DNA of 49,798 nucleotides from Caldisericia bacterium. GTDB taxonomy: Bacteria; Caldisericota; Caldisericia; UBA6126. A program made the position numbers and the translations under genes. Shown one piece after another: positions 1 through 10,086 of the stretch (within the stretch, counting starts at the first letter, position 1; every line of letters begins with the position of its first letter). The stretch covers positions 1-49,798 of the forward strand of contig JAQVSG010000007.1 in assembly GCA_028700655.1 (NCBI GenBank), read 5' to 3'. The notes under the pieces were generated by a model that saw only the letters and a program-made list of their open reading frames with translations, was not told the DNA's origin and ran no database searches.

Positions 1-1133
1 GTGGAAGGGAGTTCAAAAAGGCAAAAAGCATCGCTAGTATGAATTCCATAGTGAACAAGAGTGTAGTCTGCTGGATGGATTTGAATATCAATCGGTGTCA
101 ATCGCACTGAAGACTCTACAGCCTTTTGTGAGGAGGGTTCCAGCACTCTATAAACAAATTCTTGAAAAAAGGAGTACCCATATTTTGATTGATTGCTATA
201 TAGACCATCTAGTAAGACTTGATCTGAATGCAATTCGTTTCCTTGAAAAGAAATCAGTGCCCGTCCAACGTCATAATCCGCCGATTCAACAATACTATTG
301 GGTTCATACACTCGCTCATTTTCAATAACAACCGGAGTACATCGAATGTCTCCTGCCTGAACAAAGGCTGCATTTGGAGAAGTACACCGATAAATATCTT
401 CCCAAGGATCATATTGAGAATTTCTAACGACTCTATCGGTGTGTTTTTCAAAAGACTGGAAAGGGATCAGGGACAATTCATGGTCCCAGTCTTGTTTTAT
501 TACAGCTGTATTGATGTCATAATCAAGTCGGTCCAAGAGTGCAACAACAAAGGTTCGTCCTTGGATTTGTATCATTGTATTTTTGTTTTGCAGTATTTGT
601 TCAATGGAATATGGACCCAATGTATTATTCCCTGGATCTGGATCCACCGAATAGCGAATTCGACCATCCAACACATTGGCCTGGTCACATCCTCCTTCTA
701 CGAAAAGAGGATTTTTGGGATCATTTTGAGGTTTGTAAATGCAATTTTGAAAAACTCCATCAGGATCGAGCCATATGTTTCCATGATCGTCCAGCACTAT
801 ATAATATTTTTGTTGTCCTTGTGTATAGCCACGATCCGGAATGACATTCAAATAAAAACAGGTGTAATACACTGGGTTGGTGATTGTACCATTTCGTGTG
901 GTTATCGGGTATTCTACGCTCCCCCATGCTTTCGAATCGTATTTCTGCCAAGGGAAGAACACGCCCTTCTCAAGGAGATTATGTTCATAATCATACCCCA
1001 CTGTATACCATTTTTGGATACTCTGAGTCCAAGAATACAGGGTTTTTGTAGAAGAATAAGAAGTCCTAGTAACCGGATACCAATAACCGAAGAAAATTAG
1101 AAAACACACAAACCATATGCTTATTTTTTTCAT
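1..1133 (-). CDS. Partial exported/secreted protein of unknown function (C-terminus beyond left edge)
   Basis: Manual minus-strand translation from ATG at 1133 is open to the window edge: MKKISIWFVCFLIFFGYWYPVTRTSYSSTKTLYSWTQSIQKWYTVGYDYEHN...; signal-peptide-like N-terminus. Not in the ORF track because no stop lies in the window; the + strand ORFs here are antisense shadows. Confidence 0.8.
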   Translation of the reverse strand, partial: MKKISIWFVCFLIFFGYWYPVTRTSYSSTKTLYSWTQSIQKWYTVGYDYEHNLLEKGVFFPWQKYDSKAWGSVEYPITTRNGTITNPVYYTCFYLNVIPDRGYTQGQQKYYIVLDDHGNIWLDPDGVFQNCIYKPQNDPKNPLFVEGGCDQANVLDGRIRYSVDPDPGNNTLGPYSIEQILQNKNTMIQIQGRTFVVALLDRLDYDINTAVIKQDWDHELSLIPFQSFEKHTDRVVRNSQYDPWEDIYRCTSPNAAFVQAGDIRCTPVVIENERVYEPNSIVESADYDVGRALISFQGNELHSDQVLLDGLYSNQSKYGYSFFQEFVYRVLEPSSQKAVESSVRLTPIDIQIHPADYTLVHYGIHTSDAFCLFELPS

Positions 1134-1208
1134 GTAGTACACCCTCAAAAAAAATCTATGTTAATTGTACTACCGATTGTCGAAACGAAAGGTTACAGTT
1201 TGCTCAAT

Positions 1209-2636
1209 TTATTCCACAGGAAGCCAATATTTCATAACAAAACCATTCCATCTATTCTCTCCAGACTCTTCAAGTATATAAGATACATGCTTAGATGGTA
1301 TGGAAGAAGACATAGTTCTGCCTGCAATATAGACCTGGTTTGGGTGACCAGACCAAACCATACTATCAATGGAATCTCGATCATCTCCTCCCAGATAACT
1401 TGCATAAAGAAGAGAATGATCTGATTCATCAAGACAAAGTATAAATCCGTCTGACCAACCGCCTGCAAATTTTCTTTGAAGAGCATTGGAGGTAAGAGGA
1501 AACTGGTTTTCAGAAAAAGTCCTGCCCGTAATCGCAGGAATCGTGTCAATAAAGGTGATACTTTCAGGATACTCGGTTTTATCTCCACCAAAAAAACTAG
1601 AAAATAGCAAGGTTTTTGTTTTCAAATTAAAAATACTTACAAAACCATCTGATAATCCATTCATGTTAAGTTGAATGGCAGTAGGTGTAATGGGATAGTT
1701 GGATGAATAGGTTCGTCCTGTCAAGTATACGGTATTATCCGGAGCAACCTCCATGTCACTAGCAAAATCGTTTCGGCTTCCACCAAGATATGTTGAATAC
1801 AAGGGTGACCCGCTACTGGATAATGAAATCAAAAATAAATCCCATTCACCCCCATTAAAGGCCTGATTGTAAGAATTATCTGTAAGAAAAAAGTCCCGGG
1901 AAGAAGTTCTGCCAAATAAAACAGGTTCGTCTTCAACCAAACATAATGCTGCACAATATTCTTCTCCGGATCCTCCAAGATACGTTGCGTATTCCAGAGT
2001 GTAAAAAGAGAGATTGAGTTTCATATAAAAAGTGTCTGTATTTCCATACAATCGCTTCTGAAAGGCATCCGTGGTAATGGGAAAATCCTCAGACCATGTA
2101 GTCCCAACAATGTATAGGTCATCTCCTTGTTTTTTGAAAGAAGTGCATATATCTGTGGAGGATCCTCCAATATAAGAACTATATTGGAGATGGCCACTCA
2201 AATCAAAAATAGCGATGAAACCATCCCCCCACCCTGGTGGTTCTAGGAGCAAAGCATCTTCAGTAATAGGCAAGTCAATGGATCGAGTACTCCCACAGAT
2301 GAACAATTGATCCTGAGAACAAAAAGCATCGGTTATATATTCATTGCCAGAACCCCCAAATTGGACTTCAAACAACTGTTTCGAAAAATCTTCATTCAAT
2401 TTCCGGATGAAAATATTGCTTTGTTTATCGACCGATTTATTGTCAATAAAAGTGCCCAAGATAAAATGGGATCCTGTGTGATCAGATAGCGAAATCACTT
2501 TGGCATCTTCATCAAGAATTGTATCTAGATGGATTGTGGAATAGGGAAGGAATACGAAACCAGATGAAAACAGCATGAAAACACACAAGCTGATCAACAA
2601 AAAAATAGTTTTTGGATCGCGATGTTGTATCATCAA
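1209..2636 (-). CDS. Exported SBBP-repeat beta-propeller protein
   Basis: 475 aa; repeated 'YSTYLGGSxxDxxxxMxxxxDxxVYLTGRTxSxxYPITPTAxQ' units (about six) typical of SBBP repeats; N-terminal hydrophobic segment. Confidence 0.85.
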   Translation of the reverse strand: MMIQHRDPKTIFLLISLCVFMLFSSGFVFLPYSTIHLDTILDEDAKVISLSDHTGSHFILGTFIDNKSVDKQSNIFIRKLNEDFSKQLFEVQFGGSGNEYITDAFCSQDQLFICGSTRSIDLPITEDALLLEPPGWGDGFIAIFDLSGHLQYSSYIGGSSTDICTSFKKQGDDLYIVGTTWSEDFPITTDAFQKRLYGNTDTFYMKLNLSFYTLEYATYLGGSGEEYCAALCLVEDEPVLFGRTSSRDFFLTDNSYNQAFNGGEWDLFLISLSSSGSPLYSTYLGGSRNDFASDMEVAPDNTVYLTGRTYSSNYPITPTAIQLNMNGLSDGFVSIFNLKTKTLLFSSFFGGDKTEYPESITFIDTIPAITGRTFSENQFPLTSNALQRKFAGGWSDGFILCLDESDHSLLYASYLGGDDRDSIDSMVWSGHPNQVYIAGRTMSSSIPSKHVSYILEESGENRWNGFVMKYWLPVE

Positions 2637-2719
2637 TTCCTCCTGTTCATATTATACTCTAACCGATAATGGTTTCAAGAAAAGCTGTATTTTTTGAGGA
2701 TATTTCGTACAATCAAAGC

Positions 2720-3946
2720 ATGAAAAGAAAGTTTTCTGAAGTGGCCATGAAAGAGACAAATCATAAGTGGGATGAAGCTGTTTCACGAATGTACCCATTG
2801 TATTCTCGACTGGATGATATCCGTTCTCCCTTTTTTCGTGATTACACGCGTATTATTCACTCTCGAGGGTATCGAAGACTGAAACATAAAACACAAGTTT
2901 TTTATGCCACTGACAACGATCATATCTGCACTCGAATAGAACATGTACAACATGTCGAAGCAGTAAGCAATATAATTAGTGATTTTCTGGGTTTACACAC
3001 CGAATTGGCCCGGGCAATTGCTTTAGGACATGACATTGGACACCCTCCCTTTGGACATGCAGGAGAAAAGATCCTTTCTCAATATTTGCCATCAAATTGT
3101 AACCATTCTCCTTTTTGGCACGAAAAAAATGGTCTTCGTTTTGTGGATCACTTTGAGACTCTTCCTGGCCCCAATGGGCTTAAAGAAGGATTAAACCTAA
3201 CCTATGCTGTCCGCGATGGAATTGTATGTCACTGTGGAGAAACAAATGATCGTTTTCTTATGCCTCGCAATGAAGCATTAGCACTGGATAAAATTCAAAA
3301 CCCGGGTGGGGTGTATCCTTTTACATGGGAAGGTTGTGTGGTTCGTATTGCGGATACCATTTCCTATGTGGGACGAGATATTGAAGATGCTCTTTCTCTG
3401 GGAATACTGAATCCAAACCAAATGAAAATCCTGCAAGCAATATACAATCGCTTTTCCGAAAATAATACCCATGAAACCCTAAACAATACTGTTCTCATCC
3501 ACAATTTGATTCTAAATTTATGCCAGAGTAGCACTCCAGAAAATGGTCTTCATTTTTCCGATCCTTACTATTACTTACTTCAAGAATTACGTGATTTTAG
3601 TAAACAACATATTTACGAGCATCCTCGATTAAAAGTGTACAAAAACTATGCTCAATTAATGATTACATCCATCTTTGAATATTTGAAAGAAGAGCAATAC
3701 AGGATTGTATCTGACATACAAACCTGGGAATCAACCAACTCGTTTCCTTTGTTGAGCAGTTATTTTTCAAAATGGCTGCTGACATATTCCAATATTTCTT
3801 TGCCAGAGAAAGAAAAATCTTTCTCTCCGCAATTTTTTGTTTATACTATTCCACAAGATTTTTCATTAGCTATTGTTGAGTTTATATCCGGCATGACGGA
3901 TCATTTTATTATGAAAATTTTCGAAGAAATGACACGATTTGAATAA
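2720..3946 (+). CDS. Deoxyguanosinetriphosphate triphosphohydrolase-like HD-domain protein
   Basis: 'SRGYRRLKHKTQVF', 'TRIEHVQHVEAVS' and HD motif 'ALGHDIGHPPFGHAGE' characteristic of the dGTPase family; internal ATG at 2720 preferred to 2669. Confidence 0.9.
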   Translation: MKRKFSEVAMKETNHKWDEAVSRMYPLYSRLDDIRSPFFRDYTRIIHSRGYRRLKHKTQVFYATDNDHICTRIEHVQHVEAVSNIISDFLGLHTELARAIALGHDIGHPPFGHAGEKILSQYLPSNCNHSPFWHEKNGLRFVDHFETLPGPNGLKEGLNLTYAVRDGIVCHCGETNDRFLMPRNEALALDKIQNPGGVYPFTWEGCVVRIADTISYVGRDIEDALSLGILNPNQMKILQAIYNRFSENNTHETLNNTVLIHNLILNLCQSSTPENGLHFSDPYYYLLQELRDFSKQHIYEHPRLKVYKNYAQLMITSIFEYLKEEQYRIVSDIQTWESTNSFPLLSSYFSKWLLTYSNISLPEKEKSFSPQFFVYTIPQDFSLAIVEFISGMTDHFIMKIFEEMTRFE

Positions 3947-3958
3947 GGAGAACACCCT

Positions 3959-4783
3959 ATGAGATTAGCACTAAAGTGGATGTCTATAGTATGTATCGTA
4001 CTTTCATTAAGTTCTTGCTCGATTGGTACATTGTTTCAATCAAAGCCATCGGATTCCTCATCAACGGAAGCACCCTCCCAAAAAGAATCCTCTACCACTG
4101 AAATGGCAAGGTTTTCATTAAAAGTGGGCTCTCCGATAATCTATGTAAACGACATCCCTCTGGAATTTGACATTGCTGTCCAAGAAATTGATGGGCGAAC
4201 CATGATTCCTTTGTCTTTCTTCAAAGATTTTTGTCAAATGCAAGATCTTTATTATGAAGCCTCCAACGAAACCATTTCCTTTTCTATGCCCGTTCAAAAA
4301 ACAATCATACCCACAGAAAGCAACCCAATGAGTTTGGAAACTCCTGGAACCCCAGGAATATGGTATGAAGTCACTTTTGAAGATGAGTTTACGGGAAAAA
4401 CAACGCTGGCTATGATGATTGATAATGTAAACGTTGACAAAGAAGCAGCAAAAATCGTCGCACAACACAACCCTTTTGCACAACAAGCCAGTGAGACCGA
4501 GCAATACACTACTTTTGATCTGCACATTAAATTGGTTTCTCTGGAATCCACGGATCATTACCCTCTTGATGACACCAATATACATTTTACAGACCCAACA
4601 GGAAAAACACTATTAGAAGAACAAGTTCTTCGGTTGCAAGATCAACCTGTGGGTGAGGTATTGCAGACAAATCAACTTGCGACCATTCCTTATGCAATTC
4701 TGAATCCTGTTGCAACACCGGCCATCTTTTCATTTATTGGCAAAGATAAGGAAGCCATTTTCATTACGATTCGAAACCCATAG
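3959..4783 (+). CDS. Lipoprotein with copper amine oxidase N-terminal (stalk)-like domain
   Basis: Lipobox 'LSLSSCS'; 'IIYVNDIPLEFDIAVQEIDGRTMIPLSFFKDF' resembles PF07833. Confidence 0.6.
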   Translation: MRLALKWMSIVCIVLSLSSCSIGTLFQSKPSDSSSTEAPSQKESSTTEMARFSLKVGSPIIYVNDIPLEFDIAVQEIDGRTMIPLSFFKDFCQMQDLYYEASNETISFSMPVQKTIIPTESNPMSLETPGTPGIWYEVTFEDEFTGKTTLAMMIDNVNVDKEAAKIVAQHNPFAQQASETEQYTTFDLHIKLVSLESTDHYPLDDTNIHFTDPTGKTLLEEQVLRLQDQPVGEVLQTNQLATIPYAILNPVATPAIFSFIGKDKEAIFITIRNP

Positions 4784-4784
4784 C

Positions 4785-5465
4785 ATGAAACATCAGTATT
4801 TCGATCAAAACAAGGAACCAGTCCCTTCTGTTACTACCATTATTGCGCAACTTGATAAACCCTACTTACTAAAATGGGCAAACACCATTGGACTGAAAGG
4901 GTATTCGTACGAAGGTATTCGTAATAAAGCAGCAGACACTGGAACTTTGGCACATACAATGGTAGAAAACTTGATTAAAGGAAAAGAAGAAGATTTTTCT
5001 GCCCATCCCCTGTTTGTTCCTGCCAACCGATCTTATGCAGCATTTCAACAATGGTTTTCCCTACATGATGTTCAATTTCTAGGGTCTGAAATTTCTCTTG
5101 TCAATCATGAGCTTGGATATGGTGGAACCATAGATATTATTGCTAGAGTCAATGGGAAAATCTGCATTGTTGACATTAAAACGTCAAACCAATTATGCAC
5201 AGAGTACCACTATCAGGTGGCCGCATATGCACTCTTATTAGAAACTGCCACATTGAACGACAAGGGGGAAACAAGAATATTCCCCACCTACTCTCCAGAT
5301 AATGCTTTACTTTTACGATTGGACAAGCGAGATGGGACTTTTCAGGAAAAATGGTTATCCCGAGATGAACTTCAGTTACCACAAGAAATTTTTACATCGC
5401 TCATATCTGTTTTCCAGCTTCGTAAAAGCTATAAGAATGCTTTGTTATTGCAAAACAAACTCTAG
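4785..5465 (+). CDS. PD-(D/E)XK superfamily (RecB-like) nuclease
   Basis: 'GGTIDIIARVNGKICIVDIKTSNQ' (D...DXK) followed by 'YQVAAYALLLE' (QxxxY); ATG at 4785 follows the preceding stop. Confidence 0.75.
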   Translation: MKHQYFDQNKEPVPSVTTIIAQLDKPYLLKWANTIGLKGYSYEGIRNKAADTGTLAHTMVENLIKGKEEDFSAHPLFVPANRSYAAFQQWFSLHDVQFLGSEISLVNHELGYGGTIDIIARVNGKICIVDIKTSNQLCTEYHYQVAAYALLLETATLNDKGETRIFPTYSPDNALLLRLDKRDGTFQEKWLSRDELQLPQEIFTSLISVFQLRKSYKNALLLQNKL

Positions 5466-6323
5466 TTTTTTCCCAAATAACTGCAATTTATCGTTTAATT
5501 CTTGATGCAAAACAGGGTCTTTTGAGAAAGCGCTTCGAAAGAACAATCGAACAATCTCTGAAACATCAGACAGCTTAAGAGTATGGTTTTGAGAAGCAGT
5601 CTTTAATCGTTCTGCATACATTTTTTGGTTTTTGTTGTCTTTCGATAGCTTGTACAGATCTTGTTTTGCGCGAATAAAATTTCCAACGTTGATGTTTTGC
5701 TCAATTCGTTTCTCTAACACTCTATCAAGATCTTCTCGGATACTCTGATCACTTTGATCATGCATCAATGCTTGTTCAAAAAAACTGACGGCGGAAGTAA
5801 TATGTCCTTTTTCTTCTTCCTCAATACCTTTCTTTTGGTAATCCATGGCCAAAGAATGATCTTGTTTTACAAAATTTCTTTGGACTGAAGAAAACAAAAG
5901 GGGTTTCAAGAAAAAAAGAATCACGCCAATAAGAAATCCAATAATGACTATCGCTATAACAATTGTATAAACTCTGGAGGGTTCTTTGGGAGGTGAACCT
6001 GCACTCTGTTTTTCTCTTTCAAGAGTAGTATATGTAGAATTGGACATACCCAATATGCTAAGAATCCAAATTTTGGACTTTTGGGCAATAGTATTTGGAA
6101 GATCGATTTCAAACCCAATTTCGAAATTGAATACAAACTGCATTCTGCTTGTGCTATCGGCAGAATCGTCGGTCTCTAATAATATATCTTGAAGAATTCG
6201 GATGGGTATTTCAATTTGAGGCTCTTTTTCGGGATCTGTATAAATCAAATACCCTTTATGGATCACAAAAAACCCATACTCTCCATTGTTCCCAAGAGAA
6301 TATACGTTTGATACTCCTGTCAT
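5445..6323 (-). CDS. Single-pass membrane protein with TPR-like C-terminal repeats
   Basis: TM segment 'VYTIVIAIVIIGFLIGVILFFLKPLLF' then 'GIEEEEKGHITSAVSFFEQALMHDQ' TPR-like helices; ATGA start/stop overlap with upstream gene. Confidence 0.65.
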   Translation of the reverse strand: MTGVSNVYSLGNNGEYGFFVIHKGYLIYTDPEKEPQIEIPIRILQDILLETDDSADSTSRMQFVFNFEIGFEIDLPNTIAQKSKIWILSILGMSNSTYTTLEREKQSAGSPPKEPSRVYTIVIAIVIIGFLIGVILFFLKPLLFSSVQRNFVKQDHSLAMDYQKKGIEEEEKGHITSAVSFFEQALMHDQSDQSIREDLDRVLEKRIEQNINVGNFIRAKQDLYKLSKDNKNQKMYAERLKTASQNHTLKLSDVSEIVRLFFRSAFSKDPVLHQELNDKLQLFGKKLEFVLQ

Positions 6324-6859
6324 GGCTCTTCCCATTGGATAGAAATAAACTTTCCTTGAGGATACCAGATCACTTTAGCATCTAGTGCCTCTCCCACAAA
6401 CAAAATGGGGATATAGGTTCTTTGATGAAGTATAAAAGGAGATACTTGATGATTTTCTTCATCAATCCAACATACTTTTCCTTGGACATGGGCCGTAGGA
6501 CTATGAATTTGGAGAACAATCTCAGTGGAGGAATGCTCTTGGTATATCTGGATCTTTTTTTCTTCTGGTATCCATTCTATCGATGCTCCCATATGTTCAA
6601 ATACTCCTCGTAGTGGTATCATGGCGCGTTTCCATGAGGGAACAATGAGAGGGGTTGCATCGGATAGAGGATCTATTTTCATTGAAACTCCATCAACACT
6701 CATAAAAGGATTATCAATTTGCAGGTCAATGGAATGTACTTTATTTGTCAAAGAAGGGAGTGCCTGGGTAGAACTCAATAAGAAACCGAAAAAGACAATA
6801 CAACCTACAATACTACCAAGTATTCTCGGATAATTAGTATGCTTTTTCTGGGTCTTCAT
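6320..6859 (-). CDS. Exported copper amine oxidase N-terminal-like (stalk) domain protein
   Basis: 'NPFMSVDGVSMKIDP...RAMIPLRGVFEHMGASIEW...RTYIPILFVGEALDAKVIW' two PF07833-like units; signal peptide. Confidence 0.75.
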   Translation of the reverse strand: MKTQKKHTNYPRILGSIVGCIVFFGFLLSSTQALPSLTNKVHSIDLQIDNPFMSVDGVSMKIDPLSDATPLIVPSWKRAMIPLRGVFEHMGASIEWIPEEKKIQIYQEHSSTEIVLQIHSPTAHVQGKVCWIDEENHQVSPFILHQRTYIPILFVGEALDAKVIWYPQGKFISIQWEEP

Positions 6860-7757
6860 CTCTCACTTTCCTTTGTATACGCAAGCCCGTTGGGGTAATT
6901 GCCAATCCCCCTCGCGATGTTTCTTTTAGGCTCGCTGGTAAATCGTCTCCAATTTGTTTCATAGCAGACACCACTTCGTCAAACGGAATCGGTGAGGTCA
7001 AACCAGCCAATGCCATTTGAGCACAAGCAATCGCATTTACACTACCAACAATGTTTCGATGTACACATGGAAATTCAACCAAACCGGCGACAGGGTCGCA
7101 TACTAAGCCTAATAAATTTGACATTGCCAAAGCAGCTGCATTTTCAATTTTGTCCAAAGAAACTTCAAATAGAGCCACAATAGCAGATGCAGTTATCGCG
7201 CTAGCAGAGCCCACTTCGGCTTGACATCCATGTTGAGAACCGGACAAAGAAGCATTAATTTGAATTAATTCTCCCATTCCACCAGCAATAAACAAAGATT
7301 GTATTTGCTTATCTTCTGGAATGGAAAACTTATCACATATAGTAAGAAATGCTCCTGGCATAACTCCGCACGCTCCGGCAGTAGGAGTTGCCACAATCCG
7401 ACCCATGCATGCATTCAACTCCGATACAGCCAGGGTATTTGCAATAACAGTATTAAACCATTCTCCCATTAAATGAATAGTATTAGGCATGTTATTCAGG
7501 AAAGTATGACATCCACCATTAATGAGTCCGCTTGGTGTTCTGTTTACTTTGGCTTTCCCTTTGGCAATAGATTCTTTCATCACAATCAAAGTACTCTGCA
7601 TTCGTTTATAAACTTCTGTTTTTGGGAGCAACCTATTTCTTGATTCATATTCCATAAAAAAGTCTGTCAACCCTTTAAAGGGATAGCTTTTTAGATAATG
7701 TCGGATGTCTTGAGTAGAACGAATACGGATCCGATTTGGGATTTCTTTAATACTCAT
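6834..7757 (-). CDS. sdaAA: L-serine dehydratase, iron-sulfur-dependent, alpha subunit
   Basis: 'ATPTAGACGVMPGAFLT', 'GCQAEVGSASAITASAIV', 'GLVCDPVAGLVEFPCVHRN' conserved SdaAA motifs. Confidence 0.93.
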   Translation of the reverse strand: MSIKEIPNRIRIRSTQDIRHYLKSYPFKGLTDFFMEYESRNRLLPKTEVYKRMQSTLIVMKESIAKGKAKVNRTPSGLINGGCHTFLNNMPNTIHLMGEWFNTVIANTLAVSELNACMGRIVATPTAGACGVMPGAFLTICDKFSIPEDKQIQSLFIAGGMGELIQINASLSGSQHGCQAEVGSASAITASAIVALFEVSLDKIENAAALAMSNLLGLVCDPVAGLVEFPCVHRNIVGSVNAIACAQMALAGLTSPIPFDEVVSAMKQIGDDLPASLKETSRGGLAITPTGLRIQRKVRDEDPEKAY

Positions 7758-8418
7758 TATTCAGCTTCCTTATTGAAATAACCCTATGAATATCTGAATG
7801 TCTCTTTAATTCTTCTATGGCGTCCTGGGGACACTCTTCATCTAGCTTTAGCATAGCCATGGCAGTCCCAATAAGAGCGTTACGAGAGCTTTTCATATAA
7901 GCAACATTGACTTTATACTTTCCAAGAACCCCCCCAATAAAGCCTATCATACCTGTAATATCTTGGTAGTTGAGAAGCAAAATGGCATGATCTCCACCAA
8001 ATTCAACATCATCATCTTGCACTTGTGTTATTTTCGCTTTTCCAGCTCCAATAGAAACACCTCGAATTAAAAAAGAATGATTCGATCCTCGGTTAAAGAC
8101 TATTCGTACTTCATTTGGGTGGTGATCCCGCTTATAGCTTTTACGGAAATTGTAAGAAAGATGCCTCTTCTTGGCAATCTCAAAAGCATGAGGAATCCTT
8201 TCGTCATCCATTTTAAAACCTAAAAGCCCTGCAACAATAGCCCGATCTGTTCCGTGTCCAAACCCTGTACTGGCAAAAGAGTTATACAGTTTTATTTCCA
8301 CAGAGTGAAACGGACTTCCATAACATAAAGCAGCCATATACCCAATGCGATTTGCACCAGCAGTATGAGAACTTGACGGACCTATCATTACAGGACCAAT
8401 GATGTCAAATATCGCCAT
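7747..8418 (-). CDS. sdaAB: L-serine dehydratase, iron-sulfur-dependent, beta subunit
   Basis: 'IIGPVMIGPSSSHTAGANRIG' signature, C-terminal ACT-like region; overlaps sdaAA. Confidence 0.92.
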   Translation of the reverse strand: MAIFDIIGPVMIGPSSSHTAGANRIGYMAALCYGSPFHSVEIKLYNSFASTGFGHGTDRAIVAGLLGFKMDDERIPHAFEIAKKRHLSYNFRKSYKRDHHPNEVRIVFNRGSNHSFLIRGVSIGAGKAKITQVQDDDVEFGGDHAILLLNYQDITGMIGFIGGVLGKYKVNVAYMKSSRNALIGTAMAMLKLDEECPQDAIEELKRHSDIHRVISIRKLNNEY

Positions 8419-8962
8419 GCAGGATAGACTCTCTTTCTTGTGTGATATCTTTCAGCTCTTGCTCAATTTCTTTAATTAACTCTTGAAGTTCTTTGTCAGA
8501 TGGATTGCTTTGAAGCTCTTCTTCCAATTCTTCCAAATAGGTAGAAAGAGATTCATAGGACCTTTGCAAATCATTCAATCGAAGCAGCTCATCGTAATTA
8601 GGTAACTTTTCCACATCTCCCAGAGCAGGCTTAGGAAGTTCTATCTCAACAGGTGTATTGGGAATCGTATGAGTATCTGTTTTGCGGCTATTGGGTGTTT
8701 CGGTGTATTTCTCAGAAGGAACTTTGGATGCAGTATCCCCGGGGAAAGAGCTTGGGTTTTCTTCTGTGGAATTATTTTCACCTTGCGGATCGGATTTTTC
8801 TACAGACAGAGACGATTCCGAATCGTTGTTTGTAAGCGATGTGTTTTTTTGTATTTTACGAAGAAAAAAGAATCCGAACACAAGCAAGAAAACCAACAAT
8901 AAAACTAAAAAAACCCATCCAACCATACTATACTTTTTGTGTACACTTTGTTTTGTAATCAT
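8405..8962 (-). CDS. Single-pass membrane protein, low-complexity Ser/Glu linker plus C-terminal coiled coil
   Basis: TM 'MVGWVFLVLLLVFLLVFGFFFL', then S/E/P-rich linker and 'LNDLQRSYESLSTYLEELEEELQ' helix; overlaps sdaAB start by 14 nt. Confidence 0.6.
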   Translation of the reverse strand: MITKQSVHKKYSMVGWVFLVLLLVFLLVFGFFFLRKIQKNTSLTNNDSESSLSVEKSDPQGENNSTEENPSSFPGDTASKVPSEKYTETPNSRKTDTHTIPNTPVEIELPKPALGDVEKLPNYDELLRLNDLQRSYESLSTYLEELEEELQSNPSDKELQELIKEIEQELKDITQERESILHGDI

Positions 8963-9015
8963 TCTTCCATTATAGTAAATGTGATGGAATAATAAACGAT
9001 GAACTTGGAGGATAT

Positions 9016-10086
9016 ATGGTGAATTTTTCAGAACTCATCCAAAAAACCTATTTTAACAACCCCATAAGTAATTACCTGGGGGCTTTTCTTACGTTGGTAA
9101 TTGGTTTGTTAATCACTCGAATTGTCATTCGAAGAATTCTAATTTGTTGGTTTACAAAAAAAGTAAAATCAACAGCTGCACAATGGGATGATGTTGTTTG
9201 TGATATGATCAAAAAAACAGTCGTACCTTTGTGTGAATTGTTCGTTGTCTATGTCTCTCTTCAGTGTATTGAATTTACACCTACCTTTTCTATATGGGTG
9301 AATCGGTTATTCTTCTTGTTTGCCGTTGTCATTATTACAAAATCAACCAGCTCATTCATAAAAAACTGGATTTACCATCTTCTCAAAAAACAATACTCTA
9401 CATCGTCTTCCCATGAAAACTTTAAAGGTTTGATTCAAATCATAACCGTATTTGTATGGATCATATCAAGCCTCATAGTCCTTGACTACTTCGGAGTTGA
9501 TGTTACAGCGTTAATTGCTTCCGTAGGAATACTAGGATTGGCAGGTGCTATGGCCGCAAGAGGCATTGTGGAAGACATTATCTGCTATTTTACAATCATT
9601 TTAGACAAACCGTTCGAAGTAGGAGATTTTATATCTTTCTCCAACCAAAGCGGTACATTAAAATCAATCGGGCTTGCTAGTTCTCGCATTCAAAGTTTGA
9701 GCGGAGAAGAAATAGTTCTTTCCAATTCTCAGCTTATCAACAACTTGATTCAAAACTTCAAAAAAATGGAAGAAAGACGAACGTCGTTTTCGATTGGTAT
9801 TTTGTATGAAACTTCTTCCGCCTTGGTAAAAGAAGTTCCCACTATCATTCAATCCATCATTGAAGAGAAAACCAACGTTCGTTTTGGGCGTTGTCATTTT
9901 AAAAATTTTGGTGATTTCAGTTTAAACTTTGAAACTGTTTACTATGTTTTAAACAATGACTACGATGAATATATGAGCATTCAGCAGTCCATTAATATAT
10001 CCATTTTTGAATCGTTTGAAGAAAAAGGAATTGGTTTTGCATACCCTACCCAACTGGTATACACGAAACCTCAATCCACTGAATAA
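9016..10086 (+). CDS. MscS-family small-conductance mechanosensitive channel
   Basis: 'GVDVTALIASVGILGLAGAMAARGIVEDIICYFTIILDKPFEVGDFI' pore helix plus beta domain. Confidence 0.92.
   Translation: MVNFSELIQKTYFNNPISNYLGAFLTLVIGLLITRIVIRRILICWFTKKVKSTAAQWDDVVCDMIKKTVVPLCELFVVYVSLQCIEFTPTFSIWVNRLFFLFAVVIITKSTSSFIKNWIYHLLKKQYSTSSSHENFKGLIQIITVFVWIISSLIVLDYFGVDVTALIASVGILGLAGAMAARGIVEDIICYFTIILDKPFEVGDFISFSNQSGTLKSIGLASSRIQSLSGEEIVLSNSQLINNLIQNFKKMEERRTSFSIGILYETSSALVKEVPTIIQSIIEEKTNVRFGRCHFKNFGDFSLNFETVYYVLNNDYDEYMSIQQSINISIFESFEEKGIGFAYPTQLVYTKPQSTE

Noticed and set aside
228-1100. 290-aa + strand ORF at the left edge
   Set aside because: The opposite strand has a continuous frame with signal peptide, good start context and protein-like composition; this ORF is an antisense shadow.
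1893-1902. Partial Noc-box-like core TCCCGGGA
   Set aside because: Flanks do not match ATTTCCCGGGAAAT, it lies inside the SBBP coding sequence, and no noc gene is visible.
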